64,000 nt of DNA from Sporosarcina aquimarina (GCF_023715615.1 NZ_JAMBOM010000009.1:23830-87829); one strand, 5' to 3'. Counted from the stretch's first letter, positions 38,400-48,405 are shown. A program made the numbers and translations. Notes: generated from the letters alone by a model not told the origin.

Positions 38400-38963
38400 A
38401 TGAAAATGATAATTGGGCTCGGGAATCCGGGCAAACAATATGCGTCGACCCGTCATAATGTCGGATTTCAAGCAATCGATTTATTGGCAGAGCAGCTAAA
38501 TGCACCAGCTATGCAAACAAAATTCAATGGAATGATCACCACAGTTCATGTAGGAACGGAAAAAGTCATGCTTGTAAAACCATTAACGTATATGAACCTA
38601 TCCGGCGAATGCGTGCGTCCTCTTTTGGACTACTACGAAATAGATGATGACGAGATTGTCGTCATTTATGATGATTTAGACCTGGCACCTGGAAAGTTAC
38701 GTCTTCGTGCAAAAGGCGGTGCGGGCGGACATAACGGCATGAAATCATTGATTGCTCATATAGGAACAAACGAATTCAACCGAATCCGTGTTGGTGTTGG
38801 TAGACCGGATGGACCTATCAGTGTAGCAGATTATGTACTTAGCGCATTCAGCAAAGACGAACAGCCGCTCATTCAGAAGGCGGTGGAAAGAAGCGCATCC
38901 GCCTGTCGAGCATGGTTAGAACGTCCGTTTCTTGAAATAATGAACGAATATAATGGAGCTTAA
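38400..38963 (+). CDS. pth: Peptidyl-tRNA hydrolase
   Basis: A 187-residue hydrolase that recycles peptidyl-tRNA (spoVC in B. subtilis). IIGLGNPGKQYASTRHNVGF (~4-23, catalytic His), LVKPLTYMNLSG, IYDDLDLAPGKLRLRAKGGA (Asp) and GGHNGMKSLIAHIG are present. ATG 38406 is a possible alternative start. Confidence 0.97.
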   Translation: MKMIIGLGNPGKQYASTRHNVGFQAIDLLAEQLNAPAMQTKFNGMITTVHVGTEKVMLVKPLTYMNLSGECVRPLLDYYEIDDDEIVVIYDDLDLAPGKLRLRAKGGAGGHNGMKSLIAHIGTNEFNRIRVGVGRPDGPISVADYVLSAFSKDEQPLIQKAVERSASACRAWLERPFLEIMNEYNGA

Positions 38964-39019
38964 GCATAAGTCATCCCAACCATGCCTATACTTGTACAAA
39001 AAGAGAGGCGGTCTACTGG

Positions 39020-39247
39020 GTGATTTCTTATCGTTGTAAACATTGCCAAACGGAAATCGGTTCGATTCCGTTCGCATCCGTCGAGGAAACAATCCGCGAC
39101 TTGTTAAAGGCAGATGAAACGAACGAGGAGCGCTTTGTCGAAATATCTCATCATGGCGGGCTGGAAGTTCGTTGTATTTGCGAACAGTGTGAGCGCGTGA
39201 TGCATGCGTCTCCAGATTATTACACAGTTGAAAAGTGGCTTCAATGA
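39020..39247 (+). CDS. fin: Fin, anti-sigma-F factor
   Basis: A 75-residue zinc protein (YabK). YRCKHCQTEIGSI and CICEQCERVM provide two CxxC pairs, as in B. subtilis Fin (76 aa), which helps the forespore change from sigma-F to sigma-G. Start GTG; GAGAGGCGG lies upstream. It sits between pth and mfd, the conserved position. Confidence 0.92.
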   Translation: MISYRCKHCQTEIGSIPFASVEETIRDLLKADETNEERFVEISHHGGLEVRCICEQCERVMHASPDYYTVEKWLQ

Positions 39248-39328
39248 GAAGCCTGGCTTTGGCACCTCTTCAAGGGTGTGCAAAGCTTTTTGTGCTTATG
39301 CATTTCAGGGAGAAAGGGACGGATTCGA

Positions 39329-42300
39329 ATGGATTCTCTAGTAAACTATTACGAAACGACTTCGGAAATTGAGCGGTTGACGAGCGAACTCAAACAAGGA
39401 CGAGATCGTCAATTGCTGACTGGGTTGACGGGCGGTGCAAAAACGCTTCTATTCCAAGCACTACAAAAAGATACGAGCCGTCCAATGCTCATCGTCTCGC
39501 CGAATATGCTACAGGCACAGCGTACATATGAAGACCTTGTCAAGCTGTTGGGCGAAACCCAAGTCCATTTATACCCTGCAGAAGAGTTAGTTGCGGCTGA
39601 CTTTGCTTTTGCAAGTTTTGAACTACGCGCAGGACGAATTGACACACTCAATCATTTGGCAAAACACCGTGAGGGCATTTATATCACGCCTGTAGCGGGT
39701 CTGAAAAAAATTGTCCCTTCCAAGGAACGGTGGGAAAGCAGCACGTTATCTGCGGCAGTCGGTGATTCGATTCAAACAGAAGACTGGCTGCAACGTTTGA
39801 TAAGTATGGGATATTCCCGACAGGATATGGTCACAGCGCCGGGTGAATTTGCCCTCCGTGGCGGGATTTTAGACGTCTATCCTCTCACTATGGAAGACCC
39901 CGTCCGTGTAGAGTTGTTTGATACAGATATCGATTCCATTCGTACGTTTTCAGCTGAAGATCAACGCTCTACTGGAAAACTGGACAAACTGACTCTTTTA
40001 CCTGCGACTGAATTCACTTGGTCTGACGAGGATCTCCGGCAGATTGCAGACAAGCTTGAAGGTTCTCTTTCAAAAAGTTTAAAGAAAGTGAAAGATGAGC
40101 TTGTAAAAGAGAAGTTACTGCTTTCTATCTCAGCAGATATAGAGCTGATGAGGACTGGAATTCAGCCAGAGAATATGGTGAAGTACGCTGGATTTGCTGG
40201 AGACCAAGTAGCGGAACTTGGGAGTTATTTGCCTGAAAATGCGCTTGTCATATTTGATGAAATTAATCGCATACAAGAAACAGCAGCAACACTTGAAAAA
40301 GACGAAGAAGAATGGCGCATGTCTTTGTTGGAAGAAGGAAAAATCGTTCATGATGCCAAACTTTCTGTGTCATTCATCGAAGCCCATGCAGCATTAAACA
40401 CAAAAACTATATACATGTCTTTATTCACAAGAAGTTTGCCTGGAATTGCGGTGAAAGAAATTATCTCCTTTTCATGTAAACCGATGCAGCAATTTCATGG
40501 TCAAATGAATTTGTTGAAATCAGAAATGGAACGTTGGCATCAAAATCAGTTTAATGTTTTCATCCTTGCTGAAGGGAAAGAACGTGTCGATCAGGTCCAC
40601 TCTATTTTGAGCGATTATGATATAGATGCGACAGAGAACGGGGTTGCGACTAAAGAGGGAATGATAACGGTAGTGGACGGAAGTCTGCATGCAGGCTTTG
40701 AACTTCCGTTGCATCGTCTTGCAGTTCTTACGGACGGGGAGCTATTTAAAGGAAAACCTAAACGGAAAACACGTCCACAAAAAGCATCGAATGCAGAACG
40801 TATTAAAAATTATTCGGAGATCCAACCCGGTGACTACATTGTTCACGTCAATCACGGTATTGGTAAGTATTATGGAGTCGTCACATTAGAAGTCAGTGGA
40901 ATCAGTAAAGACTACCTCGATATTCGGTACCGTGGAGAAGACAAGTTGTTTGTCCCTGCGGATCAAATCGATTTAATCCAAAAATATGTGGCCTCTGGTG
41001 ATAAGGAACCGAAACTTCATAAACTAGGCGGCGCAGAATGGAAAAAGACGAAAACGAAAGTCACTGCTGCAGTTAAAGATATTGCCGATGATCTCATTAA
41101 GCTGTATGCCGAACGTGAAGCACAAAAAGGGTATGCCTTTTCAGAGGATGATGACCTTCAACGTTCGTTTGAAAATGCTTTTCCTTATGAGGAAACCGAA
41201 GATCAGCTCCGCTCGATTGTTGAAGTAAAGCGAGATATGGAAAAAGAGCGTCCGATGGATCGGTTGTTATGTGGAGACGTAGGATATGGAAAGACGGAAG
41301 TGGCGATTCGTGCCGCATTTAAAGCGGTTTCAGACGGCAAACAAGTTGCATTTCTTGTACCAACGACTATCTTAGCGCAACAACACTACGAGACTATGAA
41401 GGCCAGATTTGCAGATTTCCCGCTAGAAGTATCGTTGTTAAATCGTTTCCGTCCCAAGAAACAACAAACCGAAACGAAAAAAGGACTTAAAAATGGAACA
41501 ATCGACGTAGTAGTTGGAACCCACCGACTACTTTCTAAAGATGTGGCCTATCAAGATCTAGGACTACTTATTGTCGATGAAGAGCAGCGTTTCGGTGTTA
41601 CACATAAAGAAAAACTGAAACAGTTAAAGACGAATGTCGATGTCTTAACGTTAACCGCCACTCCTATTCCGCGGACATTGCACATGTCAATGATCGGTGT
41701 ACGAGATTTGTCCATTATCGAAACCCCACCTGCAAACCGTTTTCCGGTGCAGACGTACGTCATGGAAAATAACCTTGCGTTAACACGTGAAGCGATAGAA
41801 CGTGAGATGTCTCGAGGGGGACAGGTTTTCTATTTGTATAACCGTGTGGAAGATATGGCGAAAAAGGTGGATGAAATTCGACAACTTGTCCCTGAAGCGC
41901 GCGTTGGATTTGCTCATGGTCAAATGGGAGAAGCTGCGTTAGAAGAGGTCATTCTTAGTTTCCTCGAGGGGGAATATGATGTTCTCGTTACTACCACGAT
42001 AATTGAAACGGGAATTGATATCCCAAACGTGAATACGTTGCTGGTTCATAACGCAGATCGAATGGGTCTCTCTCAGTTGTATCAGCTCAGAGGTCGCGTT
42101 GGACGTTCGAATCGGGTGGCGTATGCGTATTTCCTATATGAACGAGACAAAGTCCTAACAGAAGTTGCTGAAAATCGCCTTCAAGCAATTAAGGAGTTTA
42201 CGGAACTAGGATCTGGTTTTAAAATTGCGATGCGCGATTTATCTATTCGAGGAGCGGGAAATTTACTTGGCTCCCAGCAACATGGGTTCATCGACTCTGT

Positions 42301-42862
42301 CGGGTTTGACTTGTACTCACAAATGCTTCAAGACGCGGTTGAGGAGAAACAAACGGGTATCTCCAAAGAAGACCGTCCGGATCTGGAGATCTCGCTCCCC
42401 ATCAACGCTTATTTACCTGATACGTATATTAAAGATGGCTATCAAAAAATCCAAATGTATAAACGTGTCAAAGCTATTGAGGTGGAAGAAGACTTTAATG
42501 AGTTGTGGGATGAAATGACGGATCGATTTGGCGATCTCCCATTTGAAGCGGAATTGCTCCTTCGAGTTGGTCGGATTAAAGCTTGGGGGAAAGCTGCAGG
42601 CGTTGTTTCGATTAAAAAACGGCAAACCGTCATCGAGATTCGCTTTTCACCTGAAGGAACTGCAAAAGTAGACGGAGCAAAACTTGTATCAGAGACGCTT
42701 AGTTTCGGTCGTGCAGTCGGTTTTACGATGGACAATGGAAGTTTGCTTATTACGATTGATGATCGACGACTTGGACAACAAACTGAATTTGATATATTGG
42801 AAGCAATTATGCGACTTTTGCAAGATGCATCCAAGGAAACAACTGAAGTTGATGCCGAATAG
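39329..42862 (+). CDS. mfd: Transcription-repair coupling factor
   Basis: A 1177-residue Mfd. The N-terminal UvrB-like homology region starts with LLTGLTGGAKTLLF; a CarD-like RNA polymerase-interaction domain follows (GDYIVHVNHGIGKYYGV, ~495-515). The RecG-like helicase has GDVGYGKTEVAIRA (Walker A), LLIVDEEQRFGV (DEEQ), TATPIPRTLHMSM and QLRGRVGRS; a TRCF C-terminal domain ends the protein. It removes stalled polymerase and recruits UvrA. ATG 39329 is chosen by homology, with AGAAAGGGACGG upstream. Confidence 0.97.
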   Translation: MDSLVNYYETTSEIERLTSELKQGRDRQLLTGLTGGAKTLLFQALQKDTSRPMLIVSPNMLQAQRTYEDLVKLLGETQVHLYPAEELVAADFAFASFELRAGRIDTLNHLAKHREGIYITPVAGLKKIVPSKERWESSTLSAAVGDSIQTEDWLQRLISMGYSRQDMVTAPGEFALRGGILDVYPLTMEDPVRVELFDTDIDSIRTFSAEDQRSTGKLDKLTLLPATEFTWSDEDLRQIADKLEGSLSKSLKKVKDELVKEKLLLSISADIELMRTGIQPENMVKYAGFAGDQVAELGSYLPENALVIFDEINRIQETAATLEKDEEEWRMSLLEEGKIVHDAKLSVSFIEAHAALNTKTIYMSLFTRSLPGIAVKEIISFSCKPMQQFHGQMNLLKSEMERWHQNQFNVFILAEGKERVDQVHSILSDYDIDATENGVATKEGMITVVDGSLHAGFELPLHRLAVLTDGELFKGKPKRKTRPQKASNAERIKNYSEIQPGDYIVHVNHGIGKYYGVVTLEVSGISKDYLDIRYRGEDKLFVPADQIDLIQKYVASGDKEPKLHKLGGAEWKKTKTKVTAAVKDIADDLIKLYAEREAQKGYAFSEDDDLQRSFENAFPYEETEDQLRSIVEVKRDMEKERPMDRLLCGDVGYGKTEVAIRAAFKAVSDGKQVAFLVPTTILAQQHYETMKARFADFPLEVSLLNRFRPKKQQTETKKGLKNGTIDVVVGTHRLLSKDVAYQDLGLLIVDEEQRFGVTHKEKLKQLKTNVDVLTLTATPIPRTLHMSMIGVRDLSIIETPPANRFPVQTYVMENNLALTREAIEREMSRGGQVFYLYNRVEDMAKKVDEIRQLVPEARVGFAHGQMGEAALEEVILSFLEGEYDVLVTTTIIETGIDIPNVNTLLVHNADRMGLSQLYQLRGRVGRSNRVAYAYFLYERDKVLTEVAENRLQAIKEFTELGSGFKIAMRDLSIRGAGNLLGSQQHGFIDSVGFDLYSQMLQDAVEEKQTGISKEDRPDLEISLPINAYLPDTYIKDGYQKIQMYKRVKAIEVEEDFNELWDEMTDRFGDLPFEAELLLRVGRIKAWGKAAGVVSIKKRQTVIEIRFSPEGTAKVDGAKLVSETLSFGRAVGFTMDNGSLLITIDDRRLGQQTEFDILEAIMRLLQDASKETTEVDAE

Positions 42863-42871
42863 AGCCACCCC

Positions 42872-42903
42872 TGCATAAAATGCCCATGTATGAACCATAC
42901 TGA
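42872..42903 (+). promoter_or_regulatory. spoVT: Possible sigma-G promoter of spoVT
   Basis: TGCATA (-35) and CATACTG (-10, 42897-42903) are separated by 19 bases, close to the sigma-G pattern. spoVT is a sigma-G gene in B. subtilis. Confidence 0.5.
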
Positions 42904-42944
42904 AACCGTAGCGCGGATTTCATATGGAAAGTGAGGCATCATGC

Positions 42945-43481
42945 ATGAAGGCAACCGGTATCGTCCGCAGAATCGATGACTTAGGAAGAGTGGTCATCCC
43001 GAAAGAGATTAGACGAACACTTCGGATACGAGAAGGAGATCCACTCGAAATTTTTACGGATCGTGATGGGGAAGTCATTTTGAAGAAATATTCCCCGATT
43101 TCAGAGCTCGGGCAGTTTGCAGTAGAATATGCAGAGACCCTATATCAAACACTCGGTACTCCGACGCTTATAAGTGATCGGGATGAAGTGATTGCTGTAG
43201 CGGGACTTGCGAAAAAAGACTACATGAATCGTCAAATTACTGCCGACGCAGAAGAAATGTTAACAAAACGTACAATGATCACTGAAAAGATGGAGAAAAC
43301 CGTTGAATGGGTTCCTGGGCAAACGGAACAAGTAAAATCGTATTGTGTTACTCCGATTGTCGTAAACGGTGATACGATTGGAGCCATTTACCTCCTTTCA
43401 AAAGTTCATTTCATTGGTGAAGCAGAACAGAAAACTGCAGAAACCGCAGCTCTATTTTTGTCCAAACAGATGGAGCAGTAA
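42945..43481 (+). CDS. spoVT: Stage V sporulation regulator SpoVT
   Basis: A 178-residue protein (same length as B. subtilis SpoVT). The AbrB-like domain MKATGIVRRIDDLGRVVIPK and EIRRTLRI is joined to a GAF-like C-terminal domain (~55-178). It adjusts sigma-G-dependent genes in the forespore. ATG 42945 is chosen by homology, with GTGAGG upstream. Confidence 0.96.
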   Translation: MKATGIVRRIDDLGRVVIPKEIRRTLRIREGDPLEIFTDRDGEVILKKYSPISELGQFAVEYAETLYQTLGTPTLISDRDEVIAVAGLAKKDYMNRQITADAEEMLTKRTMITEKMEKTVEWVPGQTEQVKSYCVTPIVVNGDTIGAIYLLSKVHFIGEAEQKTAETAALFLSKQMEQ

Positions 43482-43483
43482 CA

Positions 43484-43526
43484 CACCTGCACAACCTGAG
43501 AACATCGGGATGTGCAGGTTTTTTTG
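43484..43526 (+). terminator. Terminator after spoVT
   Basis: ACCTGCACA and TGTGCAGGT stem, then seven T. Confidence 0.88.
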
Positions 43527-43604
43527 TGCGTATCATGTCATGCTGTCGTTTTAGGCTTCGAATGGTATAATGGACTCCATCTACAAGACGAAAGAGGATT
43601 CAGT

Positions 43605-45200
43605 ATGGCAGCATCAGAATGGAATATGAAAACATTCATGAAAGGTGCTTCGATCTTAACGATATCTGCACTAATTGTGAAACTGCTTGGGGCTGTCTAT
43701 CGTGTACCTTTTCAAAACTTGGTCGGGGACAAGGGGTTTTATATTTACCAACAAGTGTATCCTTTTATCGGCATATTCATCATCTGGACAACGTATGGAG
43801 CCGCAGTTGTAATCTCCAAGTTATTGGCGAGTACACAAATCCCAGAAGAACGGCGTGCCATTTTAAAGTTATCTTTTGTATATTTAGGTGTGCTGAGTAT
43901 TATTGCTTTTATCACTCTTTTTACGGGTGCGTCCTGGATAGCTAATTTGATGGGGGATCCTGAGTTAGCGCCCCTGTTACAAACTGGCGCATATGTACTG
44001 CTCGTCATGCCGTTTCTAGCGGTATATAAAGGAACCTTTCAATCCCGTGGAGAAATGGTACCGATAGCTGTGTCTGGTGTCGGGGAGCAAGGAATCCGTG
44101 TTGCGATTATTCTTATTGGCACATGGATAGCGGTTCAATCAGGCGCATCGCTATACGAAACTGGAACGATAGCCGTTTGGGGGGCTGTCATTGGTCAAAC
44201 AGCGGGTGTTGTACTGCTTTTTTTATGGAGCCGAAAGTCGGTAAAAGCACCAGCAATCGCATTTCCTATTGATAAACGAAAAATAATTAAAGAGCTCACA
44301 CTGATCAGCTTAAGTGTCAGTGCGAGCTCACTTATTTTACTGCTGTATCAGATGGCAGATGCGTTTACGGTTTTGAATTTATTATCAAATTCAGGTGTTC
44401 ATGAAGAAATTGCTATGACAGCAAAAGGTGTTTACGATCGTGGGCAACCCCTCGTTCAGCTCGGTAGCCTCATTGCTACAACACTTGCAATGGCAATCGT
44501 TCCACTCATTTCATACCATACGACAATGTCTGGCGGTCGCAGTGCTTGGCCGTTTGTTCGTTTGACCTTCCGGGTTGCAATTTTGTTCGGGTGGGCAGCA
44601 GCAGTAGGACTCGCAGCTCTATTACCACAAGTAAACGTGTTGTTATTTGAAACAAATGAAGGATCATTTGCACTTGCTGTGTTTTGCGTACAGATATTCT
44701 GGCTGTCACTAGTGTTGCCGTTATGCGCAATTTTGCAAGGGGCGGGTTTAGGAAAAGTACCAGCATGGTTACTGCTTGTTGGACTCGCTGTGAAAATCAT
44801 CGCGAATGTCCTGCTCGTTCCCCAATTTGGAATAACAGGAGCTGCATTCGCTGGAAACATTGGATTTGCTGTGACTGCAGCAGGGTTGATCGTCTACTTT
44901 AAACGCAAGTGGCCAGAGCGGCTAGCCCCCGGACGTTTTTACGGCTGGATTTTACTAGCAACGGTCGCCATGGTTGGTGTGGTCGAGTTGTGGTTATGGA
45001 TTAGTAGCAACTTCACTCAAGGTGAAAGCGCGAGGATTGCTGCGGCACTGTCTGCATTTCCTGCCGTGGTCTTAGGGGCAATGGTGTTCCTTATAATTAT
45101 TATGAAATCTCGCGTCCTTGCAGAAAAGGACTGGTACTTACTACCTTTTGGGAAGCGTTTGGCACGAGGACAATTATTATTGACGAAAAAGAGAAGGTGA
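43605..45200 (+). CDS. yabM: Polysaccharide-export/flippase family membrane protein (YabM, SpoVB-like)
   Basis: A 531-residue MOP-superfamily protein with about 14 membrane segments. GASILTISALIVKLLGAVYRV at the N-terminus, YPFIGIFIIWTTYG, and PLISYHTTMSGGR are characteristic of the SpoVB/YabM group, related to lipid II or wall-polymer flippases; the cargo is unknown. AAGAGG precedes ATG 43605. yabN begins 4 bases after the stop. Confidence 0.92.
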   Translation: MAASEWNMKTFMKGASILTISALIVKLLGAVYRVPFQNLVGDKGFYIYQQVYPFIGIFIIWTTYGAAVVISKLLASTQIPEERRAILKLSFVYLGVLSIIAFITLFTGASWIANLMGDPELAPLLQTGAYVLLVMPFLAVYKGTFQSRGEMVPIAVSGVGEQGIRVAIILIGTWIAVQSGASLYETGTIAVWGAVIGQTAGVVLLFLWSRKSVKAPAIAFPIDKRKIIKELTLISLSVSASSLILLLYQMADAFTVLNLLSNSGVHEEIAMTAKGVYDRGQPLVQLGSLIATTLAMAIVPLISYHTTMSGGRSAWPFVRLTFRVAILFGWAAAVGLAALLPQVNVLLFETNEGSFALAVFCVQIFWLSLVLPLCAILQGAGLGKVPAWLLLVGLAVKIIANVLLVPQFGITGAAFAGNIGFAVTAAGLIVYFKRKWPERLAPGRFYGWILLATVAMVGVVELWLWISSNFTQGESARIAAALSAFPAVVLGAMVFLIIIMKSRVLAEKDWYLLPFGKRLARGQLLLTKKRR

Positions 45201-45204
45201 TAGC

Positions 45205-46662
45205 ATGTATCCAATTACGATTGTAGGACTTGGTTCTGGTGAACTGGATCAGTTGTCCGTGGGAGTTTATCGGAAACTAAAGACTGCACAAACACTCCTT
45301 GTTCGCACGGATCTGCATCCAGCTGTGGACGAATTGAAGGCAGAAGGCGTACAAATGACGAGTTTTGACCGTGTGTATGAGTCTCATGATGCGTTTGAAG
45401 CGGTCTATGATGAAATTGTAGAGAATTTACTGCAGATGGCGGGAGAAAAGCCAGTAACTTATGCAGTGCCTGGTCATCCGCTTGTTGCGGAGCGTACGGT
45501 GCAACTGCTGATTGAGCGTGAAAAAGCCGGCCAAGCAGTACTCGAAATAGCTGGGGGGAATAGCTTTTTAGATCCTATTTTTGCAGCGCTTCGAATTGAT
45601 CCGATTGAAGGGTTTCAATTAGTAGATGGCACCGAATTGAGGCAAGACGATATACAAATGCGTCAGCACGTGCTGATTGGCCAAGTGTATGATGCGTTTG
45701 TTGCATCTGATGTCAAGTTAACACTCCTTGAAAAGTATGCAGTGGATCATCCAGTTACGATTGTAACTGCTGCAGGTACGTCTGCTGAAGAAGTGCGTAC
45801 CGTGCCACTTGTTGAATTGGACCGAGAAACACGTATTGATAATTTAACGACGGTATATGTGCCACCCGTTGTTGAACAGACGGATCGTTTGAAAGAATGG
45901 CAGACATTCCGCGAGATTATCGCAAAACTACGAAGTCCTGAAGGGTGTCCATGGGATCGTGAGCAGACACACGAATCGTTGAAGCGATACATGATTGAAG
46001 AAGCACACGAAGTGTTGGACGCGATTGACCGTGAAGATGATAATGATCTGATTGAAGAATTAGGCGATGTGCTGTTGCAAGTATTCTTGCATGCGCAGAT
46101 CGGCGAGGATGATGGATACTTCACGATAGAGGACATTTTGCAGGCGGTTGGCGATAAGATGATTCGCAGACACCCACATGTCTTTGGGGAAATTGAAGTG
46201 ACGGATTCTGATGAAGTCTTGAAAAACTGGCAAGACATTAAGAGTGAAGAAAAGCCCAAGAGGAATTCGTTGCTGGATGGACAAGCATTGTCCAGTTCGT
46301 CGCTGCTGACATCGTTCAACTATCAAAAAGCTGCTGCACGAGTCGGCTTTGACTGGCCGGATGTTGAGGGTGCATTTGATAAGTTTGAAGAGGAATGGCA
46401 AGAATTCAAAGACGAAGTGGTAGGTGGAACTCAGGACTCACGGACAGACGAGTTGGGGGATGTCTTTTTCACACTCGTGAACATTGCACGATTCTTAAAG
46501 TTGTCTCCAGAAGAAGCGATGCAACACGCCAATCAGAAATTTAATCATCGTTTTTCATATATTGAGCGTTCTGTAGCAGCAGGTCGCGGGTCGTTTGACG
46601 ATTATACGGTGGACGAACTTGAAGAATTTTGGCAACAAGCAAAACGGATAGGGGGAAACTAG
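45205..46662 (+). CDS. yabN: Tetrapyrrole-methylase / MazG fusion NTP pyrophosphohydrolase (YabN)
   Basis: A 485-residue two-domain protein. Residues ~1-220 have the SAM-methylase fold ([34 protein letters not shown]). Residues ~225-485 hold duplicated MazG domains: [29 protein letters not shown] and [15 protein letters not shown], then a second [11 protein letters not shown] and [16 protein letters not shown]. The MazG part hydrolyses NTPs; the role of the methylase part is not known. Confidence 0.95.
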   Translation: MYPITIVGLGSGELDQLSVGVYRKLKTAQTLLVRTDLHPAVDELKAEGVQMTSFDRVYESHDAFEAVYDEIVENLLQMAGEKPVTYAVPGHPLVAERTVQLLIEREKAGQAVLEIAGGNSFLDPIFAALRIDPIEGFQLVDGTELRQDDIQMRQHVLIGQVYDAFVASDVKLTLLEKYAVDHPVTIVTAAGTSAEEVRTVPLVELDRETRIDNLTTVYVPPVVEQTDRLKEWQTFREIIAKLRSPEGCPWDREQTHESLKRYMIEEAHEVLDAIDREDDNDLIEELGDVLLQVFLHAQIGEDDGYFTIEDILQAVGDKMIRRHPHVFGEIEVTDSDEVLKNWQDIKSEEKPKRNSLLDGQALSSSSLLTSFNYQKAAARVGFDWPDVEGAFDKFEEEWQEFKDEVVGGTQDSRTDELGDVFFTLVNIARFLKLSPEEAMQHANQKFNHRFSYIERSVAAGRGSFDDYTVDELEEFWQQAKRIGGN

Positions 46663-46663
46663 A

Positions 46664-46954
46664 ATGAGACTCGATAAATTTCTAAAGGTATCACGGTTAA
46701 TCAAACGTAGAACTCTTGCGAAACAAGTAGCTGACCAAGGTCGGATTACAATTGATGGAAAAGTAGCAAAAGCATCGTCAGACGTTGCTCCGGGCAATGA
46801 ACTTGCGATTCGCTTCGGCCAAAAGATCGTTACAGTCAAAGTGAACGAGTTGAAGGCATCTACAAAAAAAGAGGATGCAGCGATGATGTATACGATTGTG
46901 AAAGAGGAAAAACTTGAAAAAGTGGATCCGGAGTTTGTGGATGACGAAGATTAA
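46664..46954 (+). CDS. rqcP: RqcP (YabO), S4-domain ribosome quality control factor
   Basis: A 96-residue S4 RNA-binding protein: [38 protein letters not shown]. It works with RqcH in Ala-tailing of stalled nascent chains on 50S subunits. It begins one base after the yabN stop; GGGGG lies upstream. Confidence 0.95.
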   Translation: MRLDKFLKVSRLIKRRTLAKQVADQGRITIDGKVAKASSDVAPGNELAIRFGQKIVTVKVNELKASTKKEDAAMMYTIVKEEKLEKVDPEFVDDED

Positions 46955-46958
46955 TTGG

Positions 46959-46990
46959 ACATGACAGGAAACTTCCTGTCATGTTTTTTG
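46959..46990 (+). terminator. Terminator after rqcP
   Basis: ACATGACAGGAA, CTT loop, CCTGTCATGT stem, then T-run. Confidence 0.9.
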
Positions 46991-47039
46991 TTGTACGTGC
47001 ATAGGATGGCAGTGTACAAATCAGACAGGGGGACAGACT

Positions 47040-47336
47040 ATGCAAACTCAAACTGAAAGCCCAGCTTACACAATTCCATCCGGTGATCACGTTGTGACCA
47101 TGCGGAACCGTAAACGAATGGATCTTACATCTGTTAAAACGATCGACCGGTTTGATCAGGAAGAGTTCTTAGTCCGCACATCGCAAGGGATGCTTACCAT
47201 TAAAGGGGAAGAATTACGCATCGTTCACTTGGATGTGGACAAGGGACTTCTCACACTCGAAGGCTCTGTTGCCACGCTTCAGTACGATGAAGAAGAGACG
47301 GGTTCACGTAATTTCCTCCATAAATTGTTCGGATGA
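47040..47336 (+). CDS. yabP: Sporulation protein YabP
   Basis: A 98-residue YabP/YqfC-family protein: HVVTMRNRKRMDLTSVKTI, EEFLVRTSQGMLTIKGEEL, LDVDKGLLTLEGSV. In B. subtilis it is needed for spore cortex formation under sigma-E. GGGGGACAG precedes ATG. It overlaps yabQ by 4 bases. A sigma-E promoter is expected at 46990-47030 but I could not fit the consensus. Confidence 0.93.
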   Translation: MQTQTESPAYTIPSGDHVVTMRNRKRMDLTSVKTIDRFDQEEFLVRTSQGMLTIKGEELRIVHLDVDKGLLTLEGSVATLQYDEEETGSRNFLHKLFG

Positions 47337-47800
47337 GCATATCCGCGCAGTTTGTGAGCTTGCTTGCAATGATTGGAACAGGAATCATCGCAGGTGCATT
47401 CATGGATATGCTTGGAACAGGGATTGCCAATACAGGGAAAGCATCCATTATTCGCAGAAGAGCCATTTGGCTTGAAACAATTGGGTGGTTGCTTGCTGGA
47501 TGCTTCGCATTTGCTGTATTGTTCGTCTTTCGAGATGGGGCGTGGCGGATGTACGACCCGCTCGCCCAGTTATCGGGCTTGTTGTTGTATGCAACAATAT
47601 TCCACAAGCCTTTTAGACTCCTTGGTAGAATTATTATTGTCTTGTTCATCCGTCCCGTCCTATTTGTTTTTCAGCTAATTTTCTGGTTCATCAGATATGT
47701 ATTGCGAGTGATTCGTGCACTTGTTTTGCTTCTGTCCCAGCCCTTTCGATTCATCTATCATAGGTTTTTCAGATATCACTTCAAAAAAAAGCCAAAGTAA
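47333..47800 (+). CDS. yabQ: Spore cortex membrane protein YabQ
   Basis: A 155-residue protein with about four membrane segments (AQFVSLLAMIGTGIIAGAF, WLETIGWLLAGCFAFAVLFVF, two more at ~80-125) and a basic C-terminus (YHRFFRYHFKKKPK). It localises to the forespore membrane and acts with YabP in cortex formation. The start overlaps yabP in ATGA. Confidence 0.92.
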   Translation: MSISAQFVSLLAMIGTGIIAGAFMDMLGTGIANTGKASIIRRRAIWLETIGWLLAGCFAFAVLFVFRDGAWRMYDPLAQLSGLLLYATIFHKPFRLLGRIIIVLFIRPVLFVFQLIFWFIRYVLRVIRALVLLLSQPFRFIYHRFFRYHFKKKPK

Positions 47801-47856
47801 CGTATACTAGATAATTAAGATATCTGTAAAATTGTAATTGAGGGGATGTGCAGGAG

Positions 47857-48276
47857 ATGGAGCAAAAGGGAAGGAAGTTCACTTCCTCATCGGTTGCATC
47901 GATTGAAACTGAATATGTCCGCTCCATGCAACGGAAAGAGGACTGGCGACGAAAGCAGAAGAAGCGGCTTAAAGTGAAGCTACTCTTATTTGCAATGATT
48001 GTTGTGGTCACATTCGGGGGCATTGCGAGCTACAATCACCAACAGAAAAAATTGTTGGCCTCAAAACAACAAGAAAAACAGGAACTGGTTGAACAGCTGG
48101 CTGTAAAAACTAGCGAGCAAGAACAACTGAAAAAGCAGTTGTTAAAACTGGATGACGAAGAGTATATTGCAAAGCTTGCACGTAAGGAATACTTCGTATC
48201 GAACAAGGATGAAATCATCTTCTCTCTTCCAGAAGGGAAGAAAAAATTAAACAAAAAAGACGACGGAAAAGAGTAG
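47857..48276 (+). CDS. divIC: Cell division protein DivIC (FtsB-like)
   Basis: A 139-residue bitopic protein. Basic cytoplasmic tail, one membrane helix (~47-65, LLLFAMIVVVTFGGIASY), then a coiled coil (KQQEKQELVEQLAVKTSEQ) and DEEYIAKLARKEYFVSNKDEIIF, the DivIC/FtsB signature. It forms the FtsL-DivIB-DivIC complex of the divisome. ATG 47857 lies 10 bases after GAGGGGAT; GTG 47848 is an alternative. Confidence 0.94.
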   Translation: MEQKGRKFTSSSVASIETEYVRSMQRKEDWRRKQKKRLKVKLLLFAMIVVVTFGGIASYNHQQKKLLASKQQEKQELVEQLAVKTSEQEQLKKQLLKLDDEEYIAKLARKEYFVSNKDEIIFSLPEGKKKLNKKDDGKE

Positions 48277-48297
48277 TCTTATTGACACTCTTTTTTT
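48267..48297 (+). terminator. Terminator overlapping the end of divIC
   Basis: AAAAGAGT and ACTCTTTT enclose the stop codon and are followed by T residues. The same DNA contains the -35 of the yabR promoter. Confidence 0.6.
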
Positions 48298-48309
48298 GTT
48301 GGATATAAT
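48282..48309 (+). promoter_or_regulatory. Promoter of yabR
   Basis: Perfect TTGACA, a 16-base spacer and perfect TATAAT. Confidence 0.88.
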
Positions 48310-48317
48310 GAAAGTAG

Positions 48318-48380
48318 GAATCTTGCGCAGGCAAGACCCGTAAAAACGGTTGCTAGGCTTCTGAAACGGGAGCCCGCTTA
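48318..48380 (+). promoter_or_regulatory. Structured 5' leader of yabR
   Basis: Three short hairpins follow the promoter: CTTGC/GCAAG (48322-48335), CCGT/ACGG (48338-48349) and GGCTTC/GGAGCC (48356-48374). They lie just before the ribosome site AAGGAGGAG. No known riboswitch class is recognised; it may be a cis-regulatory leader. Confidence 0.4.
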
Positions 48381-48405
48381 AATTCTAAGGAGGAGCATTT
48401 TTTTT

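Noticed and set aside
42442..42954. 170-codon reverse frame over the mfd end and spoVT upstream region
   Set aside because: Overlaps conserved mfd C-terminus; no domain or ribosome site.
44456..44860. 134-codon reverse frame inside yabM
   Set aside because: Antisense to a continuous multi-spanning membrane protein; no ribosome site.
45747..46319. 190-codon reverse frame inside yabN
   Set aside because: Serine-rich antisense product, typical of a shadow of acidic coding sequence; yabN domains are intact.
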